In this document: in pieces, positions 35,400-46,021 of the stretch
Position numbering within the stretch: position 1 is the first letter of the stretch
Layout of the letters: each line of letters starts with the position of its first letter
Assembly (NCBI RefSeq): GCF_001544755.2
Contig: NZ_FCOF02000008.1
Span: 62,001-126,000, forward strand
Source: Caballeronia catudaia
Lineage (GTDB): Bacteria > Pseudomonadota > Gammaproteobacteria > Burkholderiales > Burkholderiaceae
Direction of reading: 5' to 3'
Length of the DNA stretch: 64,000 bases
The notes under the pieces: generated by a model
The model's input: the letters and a program-made list of their open reading frames with translations, nothing else
Told to the model about the DNA's origin: nothing
Database searches by the model: none
Program-made: the position numbers and the translations under genes

Positions 35400-36068
35400 A
35401 TGTTCATCCAGAACGCGCTCGATTTCCTGCCGATCCTGCTCAAGGGCGCGATCGTCACGATCGAAATCACGGTCTGTTCGTTCATCCTGAGCTCGCTGCT
35501 CGGGCTCGTGCTCGCGTTGATGCGCGTATCGTCCAACAAGGCGCTTTCGCATTTCGCCGCGCTCGTCATCAACGTGATACGCGGGCTGCCGATCATCGTG
35601 CAGCTCTTCTACATCTACTTCGTGCTGCCCGACCTCGGCGTGCAACTTTCTGCGTTCGAGGCGGGTTTCATCGGGCTCGGCGTCGCGTATAGCGCGTATC
35701 AGGCGGAGAACTTCCGCGCGGGCATTCAGGCGATCGATCACGGGCAGATTGAAGCGGCGCAGTCCATCGGCATGAAGGGCGGGCTCATCATGCGGCGCGT
35801 GGTGCTGCCGCAGGCGTTTCGCATCGCGCTGCCGCCGTATGGAAACACGCTCGTGATGATGCTGAAGGACTCGTCGCTGGCATCGACGATCACCGTCGCC
35901 GAGATGACGCGCGCCGGGCAACTGATCGCATCATCGACATTCCAGAACATGACCGTGTTCACGCTCGTCGCGCTGCTTTATCTCGCGTTGAGCCTGCCGC
36001 TCGTGTATGCGCTGCGTCTGCTCGAACGCCGGCTCACGCTCAGAAAACGCATGCGAGGCAAGCGATGA
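35400..36068 (+). CDS. ABC transporter permease (polar amino acid family)
   Basis: 222 residues, five predicted membrane helices, HisM/GlnP type. The EAA loop that docks to the ATPase starts at about residue 118 ([10 protein letters not shown]) and continues to [13 protein letters not shown] single permease suggests that it forms a homodimer. Begins 24 bases after the binding-protein gene and overlaps the ATPase gene start by four bases. Confidence 0.9.
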   Translation: MFIQNALDFLPILLKGAIVTIEITVCSFILSSLLGLVLALMRVSSNKALSHFAALVINVIRGLPIIVQLFYIYFVLPDLGVQLSAFEAGFIGLGVAYSAYQAENFRAGIQAIDHGQIEAAQSIGMKGGLIMRRVVLPQAFRIALPPYGNTLVMMLKDSSLASTITVAEMTRAGQLIASSTFQNMTVFTLVALLYLALSLPLVYALRLLERRLTLRKRMRGKR

Positions 36069-36826
36069 TCGATATCGACGCCATTCACAAACGCTTTCAC
36101 GACCAGGAAGTGCTGAAAGGCGTGAGCCTCAGTGTCGATGCGGGCGAAGTCGTGTGCCTGATCGGTCCTTCGGGATCGGGCAAATCGACGCTGCTTCGCT
36201 GCATCAACGGACTCGAAAGTCACGACGCGGGCACGATCACGGTCGAAGGCGAGCGCGTCGATGCGAAGAGCAAGCGCATTCACGAATTGCGCACGCACGT
36301 GGGCATGGTGTTTCAGCGCTTCAATCTGTTTCCGCATCGCACGGCGCTGGAGAACGTCTGCGAAGGACCGCTGTATGTGAAGAAGCAGCCGCGCGACGCG
36401 GCGCGTGCGCGCGCGCGTGAACTGCTGGAGAAGGTCGGCTTGTCGCATCGCATCGATGCGTATCCCGATGAACTCTCGGGCGGTCAGCAGCAGCGCGTGG
36501 CCATCGCGCGCGCGCTCGCAATGGAACCGAAGGCGATTCTCTTCGACGAGCCGACCTCCGCGCTCGATCCCGAGCTCGTCGGTGAAGTGCTCGGCGTGAT
36601 GCGTCAGCTCGCGCGCGACGGCATGACGATGATCGTCGTCACGCACGAAATGGGCTTCGCGCGCGAAGTCGCGGATCGCGTGTGCTTTCTCTACGACGGC
36701 ACGATCTGCGAAGAAGGCAGCGCCGCCGACGTGCTCGAACGTCCACAACATCCGCGCACGCGCGACTTTCTGCGGCGCATGCTATCGAACAACGGCGGGA
36801 ACGACGGCGAGAGCGCGGACAAATGA
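36065..36826 (+). CDS. ABC transporter ATP-binding protein (polar amino acid family)
   Basis: 253 residues. Walker [10 protein letters not shown] (34-42), signature LSGGQQQR, Walker [14 protein letters not shown] and the H-loop THEMGFA are all present. Drives uptake by the permease and binding protein upstream. Its first bases overlap the permease stop and its last bases overlap the start of the amine oxidase (ATGA), so all three are coupled. Confidence 0.92.
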   Translation: MIDIDAIHKRFHDQEVLKGVSLSVDAGEVVCLIGPSGSGKSTLLRCINGLESHDAGTITVEGERVDAKSKRIHELRTHVGMVFQRFNLFPHRTALENVCEGPLYVKKQPRDAARARARELLEKVGLSHRIDAYPDELSGGQQQRVAIARALAMEPKAILFDEPTSALDPELVGEVLGVMRQLARDGMTMIVVTHEMGFAREVADRVCFLYDGTICEEGSAADVLERPQHPRTRDFLRRMLSNNGGNDGESADK

Positions 36827-38121
36827 ATCCGCACCTGAACACGTCCGCGCTGCCTTTGCCGCCGTCGCTGTGGGCCGCCACCGCTGAACCCGCCGTCGCC
36901 GCGCCGCCGCTCGCGGATTCGAAAGCGGTCGATGTCGCGATCGTCGGCGCGGGGTTCACGGGCTTGTCGTGCGCGCTGCATCTCGCGCAAAGCGGCGCCT
37001 CCGTCTGCGTGATCGACGCGAACGAGCCCGGCTGGGGCGCATCGGGCCGCAATGGAGGGCAGGTGATTCCCGGCCTGAAGTACGATCCCGACGACTTGCT
37101 GCGACGCTTCGGCATGGCCGATGGCGAAGCGATCGTGCGCATGATCGGCGGCGCGGCCGATACCGTGTTCGATCTGATCGCGCGCTATCACATCGCGTGC
37201 GATGCCACGCGCAACGGCTGGATCCAGCCGACGCATTCGGAGAAGCTCATCGGCGTGCTGCACGCGCGCGCGCGACAATGGGAGGCCCGCGGCGCGCCGG
37301 TCGAATTGCTCGATCGCGCGCAAGTGTCGAAGCGGCTCGGCACCGATGCTTATATCGGCGGATGGATCGACCTGCGCGCGGGCAGCGTGCAGCCGCTCAG
37401 CTATGCGCGCGGTCTCGCACGGGCGGCGATCGCGCACGGCGTCGCGATTCACGGCGCGACGCGCGCGACGAAGCTCGAAGCATCGGAGAGCGGCTGGCGC
37501 ATCGATACGGCGCACGGCCCGCACATTCATGCGCGGCAAGTGCTGATCGCGACCAACGGTTATACGGATGCGCTGTGGCCGCGTCTCGCGCAATCGGTGA
37601 TCGCGGCGAACAGCTTCATCGTCGCGACGAAGCCTCTGCCCGACGAGACCGGCGCGCGCATTCTGCCTGGAAGAGAAGTAGCTTCCGATTCGCGTCGCCT
37701 GTTGCTCTACTTCCGGCGCGACGCGCACGGCCGCTTTCTGATGGGCGGACGCGGGCCGTTTCGCGAACCGCGCGATGCCGCCGACTGGGCGCATCTCGAG
37801 CGCGCCGCGCGGCTGCTTTATCCGCAGTTGAAGGACATCGAGTACGAATACCGATGGGCGGGACGCATCGCGATCACGCGCGATTTCCTGCCGCATGTGC
37901 ATCTGCCAGCGAAAGGCCTGACCATCGCGCTCGGGTACAACGGCCGCGGCATCGCGATGGCGACCACGATCGGCAAGCATCTCGCCGCGCATCTGGCGGG
38001 CGTCGCACGAGGCTTGCCGCTGCCGCCCGCGTCCATCGAGCCGATCCCGCTGCACGCGTTGCAGCGCTTCTATATCAGCGCGGGCGTCGCGTGGTATGCG
38101 CTGCTCGATGCGTTGTCCTGA
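36823..38121 (+). CDS. FAD-dependent amine/amino-acid oxidase (PuuB/DAO type)
   Basis: 432 residues. The FAD-binding GAGFTG motif (42-47) and the [14 protein letters not shown] segment that follows are typical of gamma-glutamylputrescine oxidase and related DAO-fold amine oxidases. The N-terminal 30 residues are Pro/Ala rich. Being coupled to the ABC transporter, it probably oxidises the imported compound, an amine or N-methyl amino acid, to an aldehyde or oxo acid with release of H2O2 or reduced carrier. No PuuA, C or D genes are here, so putrescine is not assured. Confidence 0.85.
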   Translation: MNPHLNTSALPLPPSLWAATAEPAVAAPPLADSKAVDVAIVGAGFTGLSCALHLAQSGASVCVIDANEPGWGASGRNGGQVIPGLKYDPDDLLRRFGMADGEAIVRMIGGAADTVFDLIARYHIACDATRNGWIQPTHSEKLIGVLHARARQWEARGAPVELLDRAQVSKRLGTDAYIGGWIDLRAGSVQPLSYARGLARAAIAHGVAIHGATRATKLEASESGWRIDTAHGPHIHARQVLIATNGYTDALWPRLAQSVIAANSFIVATKPLPDETGARILPGREVASDSRRLLLYFRRDAHGRFLMGGRGPFREPRDAADWAHLERAARLLYPQLKDIEYEYRWAGRIAITRDFLPHVHLPAKGLTIALGYNGRGIAMATTIGKHLAAHLAGVARGLPLPPASIEPIPLHALQRFYISAGVAWYALLDALS

Positions 38122-38138
38122 CGCTTCGACCGATTGAA

Positions 38139-38618
38139 TCAGCCCAGCAACCGCAGGTTCGCGATGCACACGTCATCGTCGCCGGTCAGCTGCGGCGTTT
38201 GCCCGAACGCGACGAGCCCTTCGCCGTTCTTCGAAGCCATCACGTGCTCCAGCATCGATGCGTACCGGTGCAGGATCGCCATGAACTGTCCCGCGATCAG
38301 TCCGAGCCGATAGCTCATCAGGTATTCGGCGACGAGGTCATCTTCGCCGTCGATCCAGAACGAGCCCATGAATACTTCCGAGTTCAGCCGATGCTCGAAG
38401 TCGCGTTTGCGCCAGCGCATGGCTTCCTTCGCCGCGGGCAGATACGTGACGAAGCGAACGAACTTCCTTTCGCGTTCGAGTGACACGAGATAGCCAATTC
38501 CAGAATGCGTATGCAACACGATTTGCTGCGTCTCGGTGACACATTCCAGACCCGAGTCAGCGATATGTGTTGCAAGGCAATCAAGCGTGATTTCGTCTTC
38601 CGTCCACGTCTTTTTCAT
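38139..38618 (-). CDS. YbjN-domain-like protein
   Basis: 159 residues, cytosolic. The layout (N-terminal helix, mixed alpha/beta core, EYLMSYRLGLIAGQFMAILHRYASMLEHV near the end) resembles YbjN-type proteins that adopt a type III chaperone-like fold. The assignment is moderate, from overall pattern only. It converges on the amine oxidase gene and lies 211 bases upstream, on the same strand, of the katG end. Possible role in stress or motility regulation, as for YbjN, is not shown here. Confidence 0.55.
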   Translation of the reverse strand: MKKTWTEDEITLDCLATHIADSGLECVTETQQIVLHTHSGIGYLVSLERERKFVRFVTYLPAAKEAMRWRKRDFEHRLNSEVFMGSFWIDGEDDLVAEYLMSYRLGLIAGQFMAILHRYASMLEHVMASKNGEGLVAFGQTPQLTGDDDVCIANLRLLG

Positions 38619-38769
38619 TTTGCTCTCCGTTGTAATCTTGTTCTTCTCCGCGCCATTCCGTTTATTTTTTTCGAGTTCGCGCGGGCGCGCTCGCGATCGG
38701 AACGGCTCGTTTGCATCAAATCATTTAGCGTCGATGACCGCAATAGGCGCGAGCGATAGGCCGTGCCGC

Positions 38770-38806
38770 AAAAAAAATGCGGCTCCGGCAGAACCGGAGC
38801 CGCATT
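38770..38806 (-). terminator. Rho-independent terminator of katG
   Basis: Perfect 12-base stem (38777-38788 with 38794-38805) and 5-base loop, followed on the minus strand by an uninterrupted run of eight T. It lies 24 bases after the katG stop. Confidence 0.92.
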
Positions 38807-38829
38807 GGCGGTCGTTGAACGCGCGGCGG

Positions 38830-41106
<2,277 letters not shown>

Positions 41107-41214
41107 TTATCTCCTTGCGAGGACGTACCCACTAGTTGTTCTGCTACTGACTACCAAAGAGAATTTGCGGCATGCATCGGGCGATGCGTGAATCGTCGAG
41201 GCAGGCCTTCCGCA

Positions 41215-41285
41215 ATTTAAAAATACGCGAGCGCAACCCTCAATAGAATGCGATTTTTGCAATGCCGCCGATAGCAGACGGCTAT
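41215..41285 (-). promoter_or_regulatory. candidate katG promoter with OxyR-like motif
   Basis: On the minus strand, TTGAGG (41238-41243) and TTAAAT (41215-41220) are 17 bases apart and sit about 110 bases before the katG ATG. Upstream of them, ATAG-N7-CTAT (41271-41285) matches half of the OxyR consensus exactly. The second half-site was not found at the expected 22-base spacing. Confidence 0.5.
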
Positions 41286-41536
41286 AAGACGGAACGCGCC
41301 TGCGTCTTGCTCGCGGTTGCTGCAGTGCAGAATGACGGGCGATGTGTCAGCGCGCGATAGGCGAGCGTGATCGACTTCGATCGGTCATCAAAACTTCTTG
41401 CGGATCGTACGTGCTTCGGCTGGCGAGACAAGGTCTTTCAGTCTAGCAGCGTCTTGCACGCGTGGCAGACCGCGCGGCCCGCGCCGACGCGCGGCGCAGG
41501 GAAAACGCGAACCGGGTCCGGCGGGAGGCCCGCTGA
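41286..41536. other. rest of katG-fae intergenic region
   Basis: About 250 bases between the katG control region and the end of the Fae-like gene. Several short open frames exist but none has a ribosome binding site or recognisable product. No terminator is clear. Confidence 0.35.
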
Positions 41537-42070
41537 TCAGCTCCAGTCGTCCATATCGTGCTTGATGCCGTGCCGGTTCGCGATGAGTTCCTCGACGCTC
41601 GGCTCGTTGTTCATCGCGCGCTGAATGGCAAGCTTCGTCGCTTCGTAATTGGTGCGGTACATGTCCTTCTTGTCGAGGTTCGCGTCCGTCGCGCAACGCG
41701 GATCGATCCACACGAGGCTGATGATGCACAGCTCGTTCGCCCGATCTTTCGGCAAGATACCTTCGATCAGACAATCGACGACGGCATCGGCGGTCGCCGA
41801 TTGCACCACGCCGCCGAACAGGTCGATGTTCGCCATGTCCTTCAGCGTCACCTTTGGAACGATCATCGTCGCCGGGCGGACCATCTGATTGCACGCCCGA
41901 ATCGCGAACATGGCGGTGTGTCCTTTCGACTGCGCCATCATGTTCGCGAACGCGTGGCCAACTGGCCCATCCACGCGGCCGATCAGAATCTCCGGCATCG
42001 CATCGGTCGCTTGGCCCGGCGCGGCCAGCACGGTTGCTTCGCCTGCGCGGAACGTCAGATCCAGACTCAT
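41537..42070 (-). CDS. formaldehyde-activating enzyme (Fae) homologue lacking the catalytic His
   Basis: 177 residues. Clearly a Fae-fold protein: DGPVGHAFAN, the PATMIVPKVT strand, GILPKDRANEL and NYEATKLAIQRAMNNEP match Fae in order and length. True Fae condenses formaldehyde with tetrahydromethanopterin and uses His17 in an AHID motif; here the aligned sequence reads AMPE, so His is Met25. It therefore probably does not do the Fae reaction. No tetrahydromethanopterin genes are nearby. GGAG precedes the ATG by seven bases; a GTG six bases upstream is an alternative. Fae-like paralogues of unknown role are known in Burkholderiales. Confidence 0.85.
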   Translation of the reverse strand: MSLDLTFRAGEATVLAAPGQATDAMPEILIGRVDGPVGHAFANMMAQSKGHTAMFAIRACNQMVRPATMIVPKVTLKDMANIDLFGGVVQSATADAVVDCLIEGILPKDRANELCIISLVWIDPRCATDANLDKKDMYRTNYEATKLAIQRAMNNEPSVEELIANRHGIKHDMDDWS

Positions 42071-42360
42071 GAGCACTCTCCTTCAAGGATTGAACGATGG
42101 TTCGAAAGACCGAAGGGACATCCGCACGCAAGGACGATGCCACTCACGCGGACAAGGCCGTGACGCCGCATCCGCCGGTCGCGCGAAGACACACTGTCCG
42201 CGCGGCGTGACACATTGCGCGGCACGGCGTTTTCCCTGTCCTCCCTGTTTCGGGTGGGGCTTGAGCTCACACGGCGCACTTAACGTGACAAGCGAGCGGC
42301 CTCGTTTCGTGCGAGCGAGCGCGGCCAGACTTTCACCCCGCGGCGTGAAAGAAGCGTGAA

Positions 42361-43701
42361 ATGAGCGTGGAACAAGCGCGCCGCATCTTTGAGCCGAACC
42401 AGACCATGAACTCACTCGACGGTTACAGGCCACGCGCGGCGTGGATGACGACGCTGATGCTGATGGCGCTCGCCCTCATCAATTTTCTCGACAAGATCGT
42501 GCTCGGCATGGTCGCCGTGCCGCTGATGCGCGAACTGGGCCTATCGCCGGCGCAATTCGGCGTGGTCGCGGGAAGTTTCTTCTGGCTCTTCGCCGTATCG
42601 ACGGTGCTGGTGGGATTTCTGTCAAACCGGATTCAGACACGCTGGCTGCTGCTCGGCATGGGCGTCATATGGGCGGTCCTGCAAGTCCCTCAGGCAATCT
42701 TCAGCAGCATGGCCGCGTTTCTCGTCTGCCGCGTCGTGCTCGGCGCGGCGGAGGGTCCGTTCTATCCGGTGTCCGTCCACGCGCTCTACAAGTGGTTCCC
42801 CAACGAGAAGCGCAACATGCCGGTCGCGTTCGTGAATCAGGGCGCGCTCGTCGGTCTGCTTCTCGCGGGCCTGCTCATTCCGCTCGTCACACATCACTGG
42901 GGATGGCGCATGAACTTCGTCGTGCTCGGTGGCATAGGCGCCGTGTGGAGCGTGCTGTGGCTGTGCGTCGGTCGCGAAGGCAATCTGGTGCAACATCCGC
43001 GAACGCTGACCGGCGCAACCGATGCGACGGTTCAGCGAGTGCCGTACCGCAAGCTGCTCAGCAATCCGACGGTGCTCTGCGTGTTTCTCCTTGGCTTCGC
43101 CGGCTACTGGATGATGGGCGCGAACATGACCTGGCTGCCGACGTATCTGGAAAAGGCGCTCGGCTTCTCGGGCATCGTTTCGGGACGCTGGTTCGCGCTC
43201 GTGATCGCCGCGGCGGCGCCGTTCAGCCTCGGGCTGAGCTGGCTGTCGCAGCGCATGCTGGTGCGCGGGGCGTCGTCGCGTAATGCGCGCGTGCGCTTGC
43301 TGTGCGCGGCGTTCATCGGCGGCGCGTGTCTGTTCTTCGTGTTGATGCTGCCAGGACTCGCGCCGGTGCAGAAAGTCGTCGTGTTCGCTCTCGCGAGCGG
43401 GTTGCCGACCGCCTGCTTCGCGCTCGCGCCGGCGCTGCTCTCTGAACTCGTGCCGGATACGCAGCGCGGCGCGCTCATCGGCATTCATACGGCGCTCGCC
43501 AGCACCGGAGCGGCCATCGCGCCGATGCTGATCGGCCGGATCGTGCAGGCGAACGGCGGCGTGAGCGCGCATGCTTACGAACTCGGCTTTGCGACGAGCG
43601 CGATCATGTTGATCGTCGCCGCACTCGTTGCGTTGCGCTGGCTGCATCCCGAGCGCTCGCGGCGCGGGGCGGGCGAGCACGTCGCGACGAGCGCCGCCTG
43701 A
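42361..43701 (+). CDS. MFS transporter (ACS-like family)
   Basis: 446 residues with about 12 membrane helices. The motif between TM2 and TM3 reads GFLSNRIQTRW, and the ALINFLDKIVLGMVAVPLM first helix with later GAAEGPFYPVSVHALYKWFPNEKR resembles anion:cation symporters for organic acids. The C-terminus is Arg- and Ala-rich. It stands alone after a 290-base gap and is followed by an intrinsic terminator. Substrate probably an organic anion; not determinable. Confidence 0.8.
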   Translation: MSVEQARRIFEPNQTMNSLDGYRPRAAWMTTLMLMALALINFLDKIVLGMVAVPLMRELGLSPAQFGVVAGSFFWLFAVSTVLVGFLSNRIQTRWLLLGMGVIWAVLQVPQAIFSSMAAFLVCRVVLGAAEGPFYPVSVHALYKWFPNEKRNMPVAFVNQGALVGLLLAGLLIPLVTHHWGWRMNFVVLGGIGAVWSVLWLCVGREGNLVQHPRTLTGATDATVQRVPYRKLLSNPTVLCVFLLGFAGYWMMGANMTWLPTYLEKALGFSGIVSGRWFALVIAAAAPFSLGLSWLSQRMLVRGASSRNARVRLLCAAFIGGACLFFVLMLPGLAPVQKVVVFALASGLPTACFALAPALLSELVPDTQRGALIGIHTALASTGAAIAPMLIGRIVQANGGVSAHAYELGFATSAIMLIVAALVALRWLHPERSRRGAGEHVATSAA

Positions 43702-43768
43702 AGGCGGCTGGCGCGACGTCGTCGTTCGATAGCCGCCAAGCAGCAGTTCGGGATGTCGAATGGTGTGA

Positions 43769-43801
43769 GCCGGATGCGCGGAAGCGGCGCGTCCGGCTTT
43801 T
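43769..43801 (+). terminator. Rho-independent terminator of the MFS gene
   Basis: 11-base stem (43769-43779 with 43787-43797) with one G-T wobble pair and a 7-base loop, followed by TTTT. It lies 68 bases after the stop. Confidence 0.7.
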
Positions 43802-44089
43802 CCGTATGTGTCACTCTTCAGGTCGTTCGTCTTGAGATCCTCGGCGCTCGGCGCGCCGTGAAGCTGCGAGCAACGATCATCGGAGACTGTCCGGTCTGAT
43901 CGTCCATTCAATGGGCGAACGCGGACGCGCGGGGCGCTCGGCGCGCCGGTGGTCGTGATGACCCCGCATACGAGGAAGGACCCAACGATACAAACCGTAG
44001 TCACACCGTTCATGTAGCGTCGGCGAACCCGGCGCGCGCGGCGTGTCGCGGATCGAAACGAGGCTGGTCGCGGGCTGTGTATAACGACA
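43802..44089. other. non-coding stretch between terminators
   Basis: About 290 bases with no convincing gene on either strand; it lies between the MFS terminator and the BON-gene terminator. Short open frames here have no ribosome binding sites. Confidence 0.35.
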
Positions 44090-44125
44090 ATCGCCCCGCG
44101 CCGATATCAACCGGCGCGGGGCGAT
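44090..44125 (-). terminator. hairpin terminator of the BON-protein gene
   Basis: Perfect 14-base stem (44090-44103 with 44112-44125), 8-base loop. On the minus strand the following bases are T-rich but interrupted (TTGTCGTTATA). Confidence 0.7.
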
Positions 44126-44144
44126 GAAATGGCGAATCAGAAGT

Positions 44145-44534
44145 TCAGAACGTCGAGAGCGTCAGCGTATTGCGCACCGATTTCACGCCTTGCACGCCTT
44201 GCGCCACGCGCGTCGCCTGATCCATCTGCGCCTGCTCGGGCACCCAGCCTTCCAGCAGCACGTCGCCATTGGTCACGCGCACCGTGATGCCGCTCGCGCG
44301 CATCCCTTTTGCATCGGCAAGCGCGGTAAGAATGCGCCGGCGCAACGCGCGGTCGGCGGCTTTCGCGGATTTGGCAGCGCCCGGCGTCGTCGATGCCGCC
44401 GTTGCCGCAGACGACGCACCGACAGGCGCCGACGCACCATTTTGTGCATAACCATAAAACGAAGCGCTGACGGCAGCGACGCCGATCGTCAGTCGTAGGA
44501 TGCGAATAAATTTCATAGTGTTGTTTGCTGCCAT
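44145..44534 (-). CDS. periplasmic BON-domain protein
   Basis: About 129 residues. A signal peptide follows MKFIRILRLTIG and ends near GYA; an Ala/Ser-rich linker leads to one BON domain (about 60-128, with ASGITVRVTNGDVLLEGWVP and VKSVRNTL). BON domains bind phospholipid or envelope surfaces, as in OsmY. Two starts are possible (44534, 44516); neither has a strong ribosome binding site. Stand-alone gene with its own terminator, probably stress-related. Confidence 0.8.
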   Translation of the reverse strand: MAANNTMKFIRILRLTIGVAAVSASFYGYAQNGASAPVGASSAATAASTTPGAAKSAKAADRALRRRILTALADAKGMRASGITVRVTNGDVLLEGWVPEQAQMDQATRVAQGVQGVKSVRNTLTLSTF

Positions 44535-44602
44535 GATCGTTGTAACCTGAACCACGCACTCCGCCGCGCCCGCAAGCAGCAACGAAGCGCGCACGATGCA
44601 AC

Positions 44603-45718
44603 TCAGAAGCGATGCGAGACGCCCGCGCCGACGAGTATCTGCTTCTCGCCCGGCCCAACCGCCGAGAGACCGGGCCAGGACGTGGTCGCGAGGCCGTTGT
44701 TCTTCATGTAGCCCGCGCGCGCATAGAGGGACGTGCGCTTCGAGAGGGCGTGATCCTCACCCACCTGGATGCCCCAGGTGTTGTCGTGAACGCCGCGCAC
44801 GAGACGCTGGAAGCCGGAGATTTCAATTGCGTCGGCGGGCGTGGCCTGGATCGTCGCGCCGACCTGGGCGACGCTGAACGGGTTCGCCGCATTGAGGCGC
44901 GCGGCAACCGAGCCCGCGGCTGCATCTTGCGGCTTGTGGTACGCGTAGGTGAACTGCAGATTCACGATGCCGATGCGGTACGCCAGCGCGCCCGTAAAGT
45001 GCTGGACGGAAACCGTGTTCACCGCGGTGGGCAGCCCCGGAATGCTCTTCGAGCCCGGATGCTGGAACTGATACGCCATGCCGACGTAAAGCCCGTAACC
45101 GGAGTACGTTCCCGCGATATCCAACAGGTTGCCGACCGACTGCGGGTAAGGCTGCGTCACCGTCGCCGCGAGCGCGTACATGCTCCAGAGCTGGAAGCCG
45201 CTGACTTGGGGCGACTTGTAGACGATCGCGTTGCTCGAGCGCCCGCCGGCGGTGGCCGTGGCCATCGTATTGCGGTCGAAGCTCGTCGCCATGGCCGCGA
45301 TCGGCGAAAGCACTTCGTTTGCGCGGAACGGATCGGCCGGATAAAGCGCCCAGAACGTCGGCTGATATTGCCTGCCGAGCGACAGCGTTCCGTACTTCTC
45401 GTGCGTGAGGCCGACCCACGCCTGGCGATAGAACATCGCGGAGGAATCGGCGAGGAACGTGCCGTTGTTGAGGTTGTAGCCGTTTTCGACGGTGAACAAG
45501 GCTTTCAGGCCGCCGCCGAGGTCCTCGGTGCCCTTCAGGCCGAACATCGAGCCGGTGTTGCCGCCGCTGCGCATCGACCAGGATTGGGTTCCGCCGTTGT
45601 TGAACCACTGAATGAATGCATCGGCGACGCCATAAAGCGTGACGCTCGATTGCGCCGCCGCGCTGCCGGCCGCAATCGCGAGTGTCACGCCGACGACGCC
45701 TTTCCTGATGAAACGCAT
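44603..45718 (-). CDS. general porin (OmpC/gram-negative porin family)
   Basis: 371 residues. A signal peptide of about 22 residues (MRFIRKGVVGVTLAIAAGSAAA) precedes QSSVTLYGVADAF, the classic start of betaproteobacterial trimeric porins. The PTFWALYPADPF loop may be loop 3, and the protein ends in VSHRF with the C-terminal Phe that BamA recognises. GAGGAG precedes the ATG. Forms a 16-stranded outer-membrane channel for small solutes. Substrate preference unknown. A BON gene follows 68 bases later. Confidence 0.92.
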   Translation of the reverse strand: MRFIRKGVVGVTLAIAAGSAAAQSSVTLYGVADAFIQWFNNGGTQSWSMRSGGNTGSMFGLKGTEDLGGGLKALFTVENGYNLNNGTFLADSSAMFYRQAWVGLTHEKYGTLSLGRQYQPTFWALYPADPFRANEVLSPIAAMATSFDRNTMATATAGGRSSNAIVYKSPQVSGFQLWSMYALAATVTQPYPQSVGNLLDIAGTYSGYGLYVGMAYQFQHPGSKSIPGLPTAVNTVSVQHFTGALAYRIGIVNLQFTYAYHKPQDAAAGSVAARLNAANPFSVAQVGATIQATPADAIEISGFQRLVRGVHDNTWGIQVGEDHALSKRTSLYARAGYMKNNGLATTSWPGLSAVGPGEKQILVGAGVSHRF

Positions 45719-46021
45719 GAGTGTCTCCTCGTTGTGGGAATCTGGGCTGTCCGGTGCGTTCGATCGACGCGCGCCGACGCCGCACCGCCCCTTCCGATGC
45801 AGTGTTGCAGGCGATCCCGAACGCACCACTACCCGAAGCGAGTAGGCGCGGGAATACCCGAATCGCGTCCGCCATCGGTGCGCCGCCTATCACTCACGCG
45901 ATCCGCAGACAAGCGCTTTACTCCGAATTATTTGGAGACACACATACACATGTTCCCTAGCGGGCGGTTTGCCCGCTGACCGCTAAAATCGATGAAGCCC
46001 AATGAACGACGCAGGTGTGTG

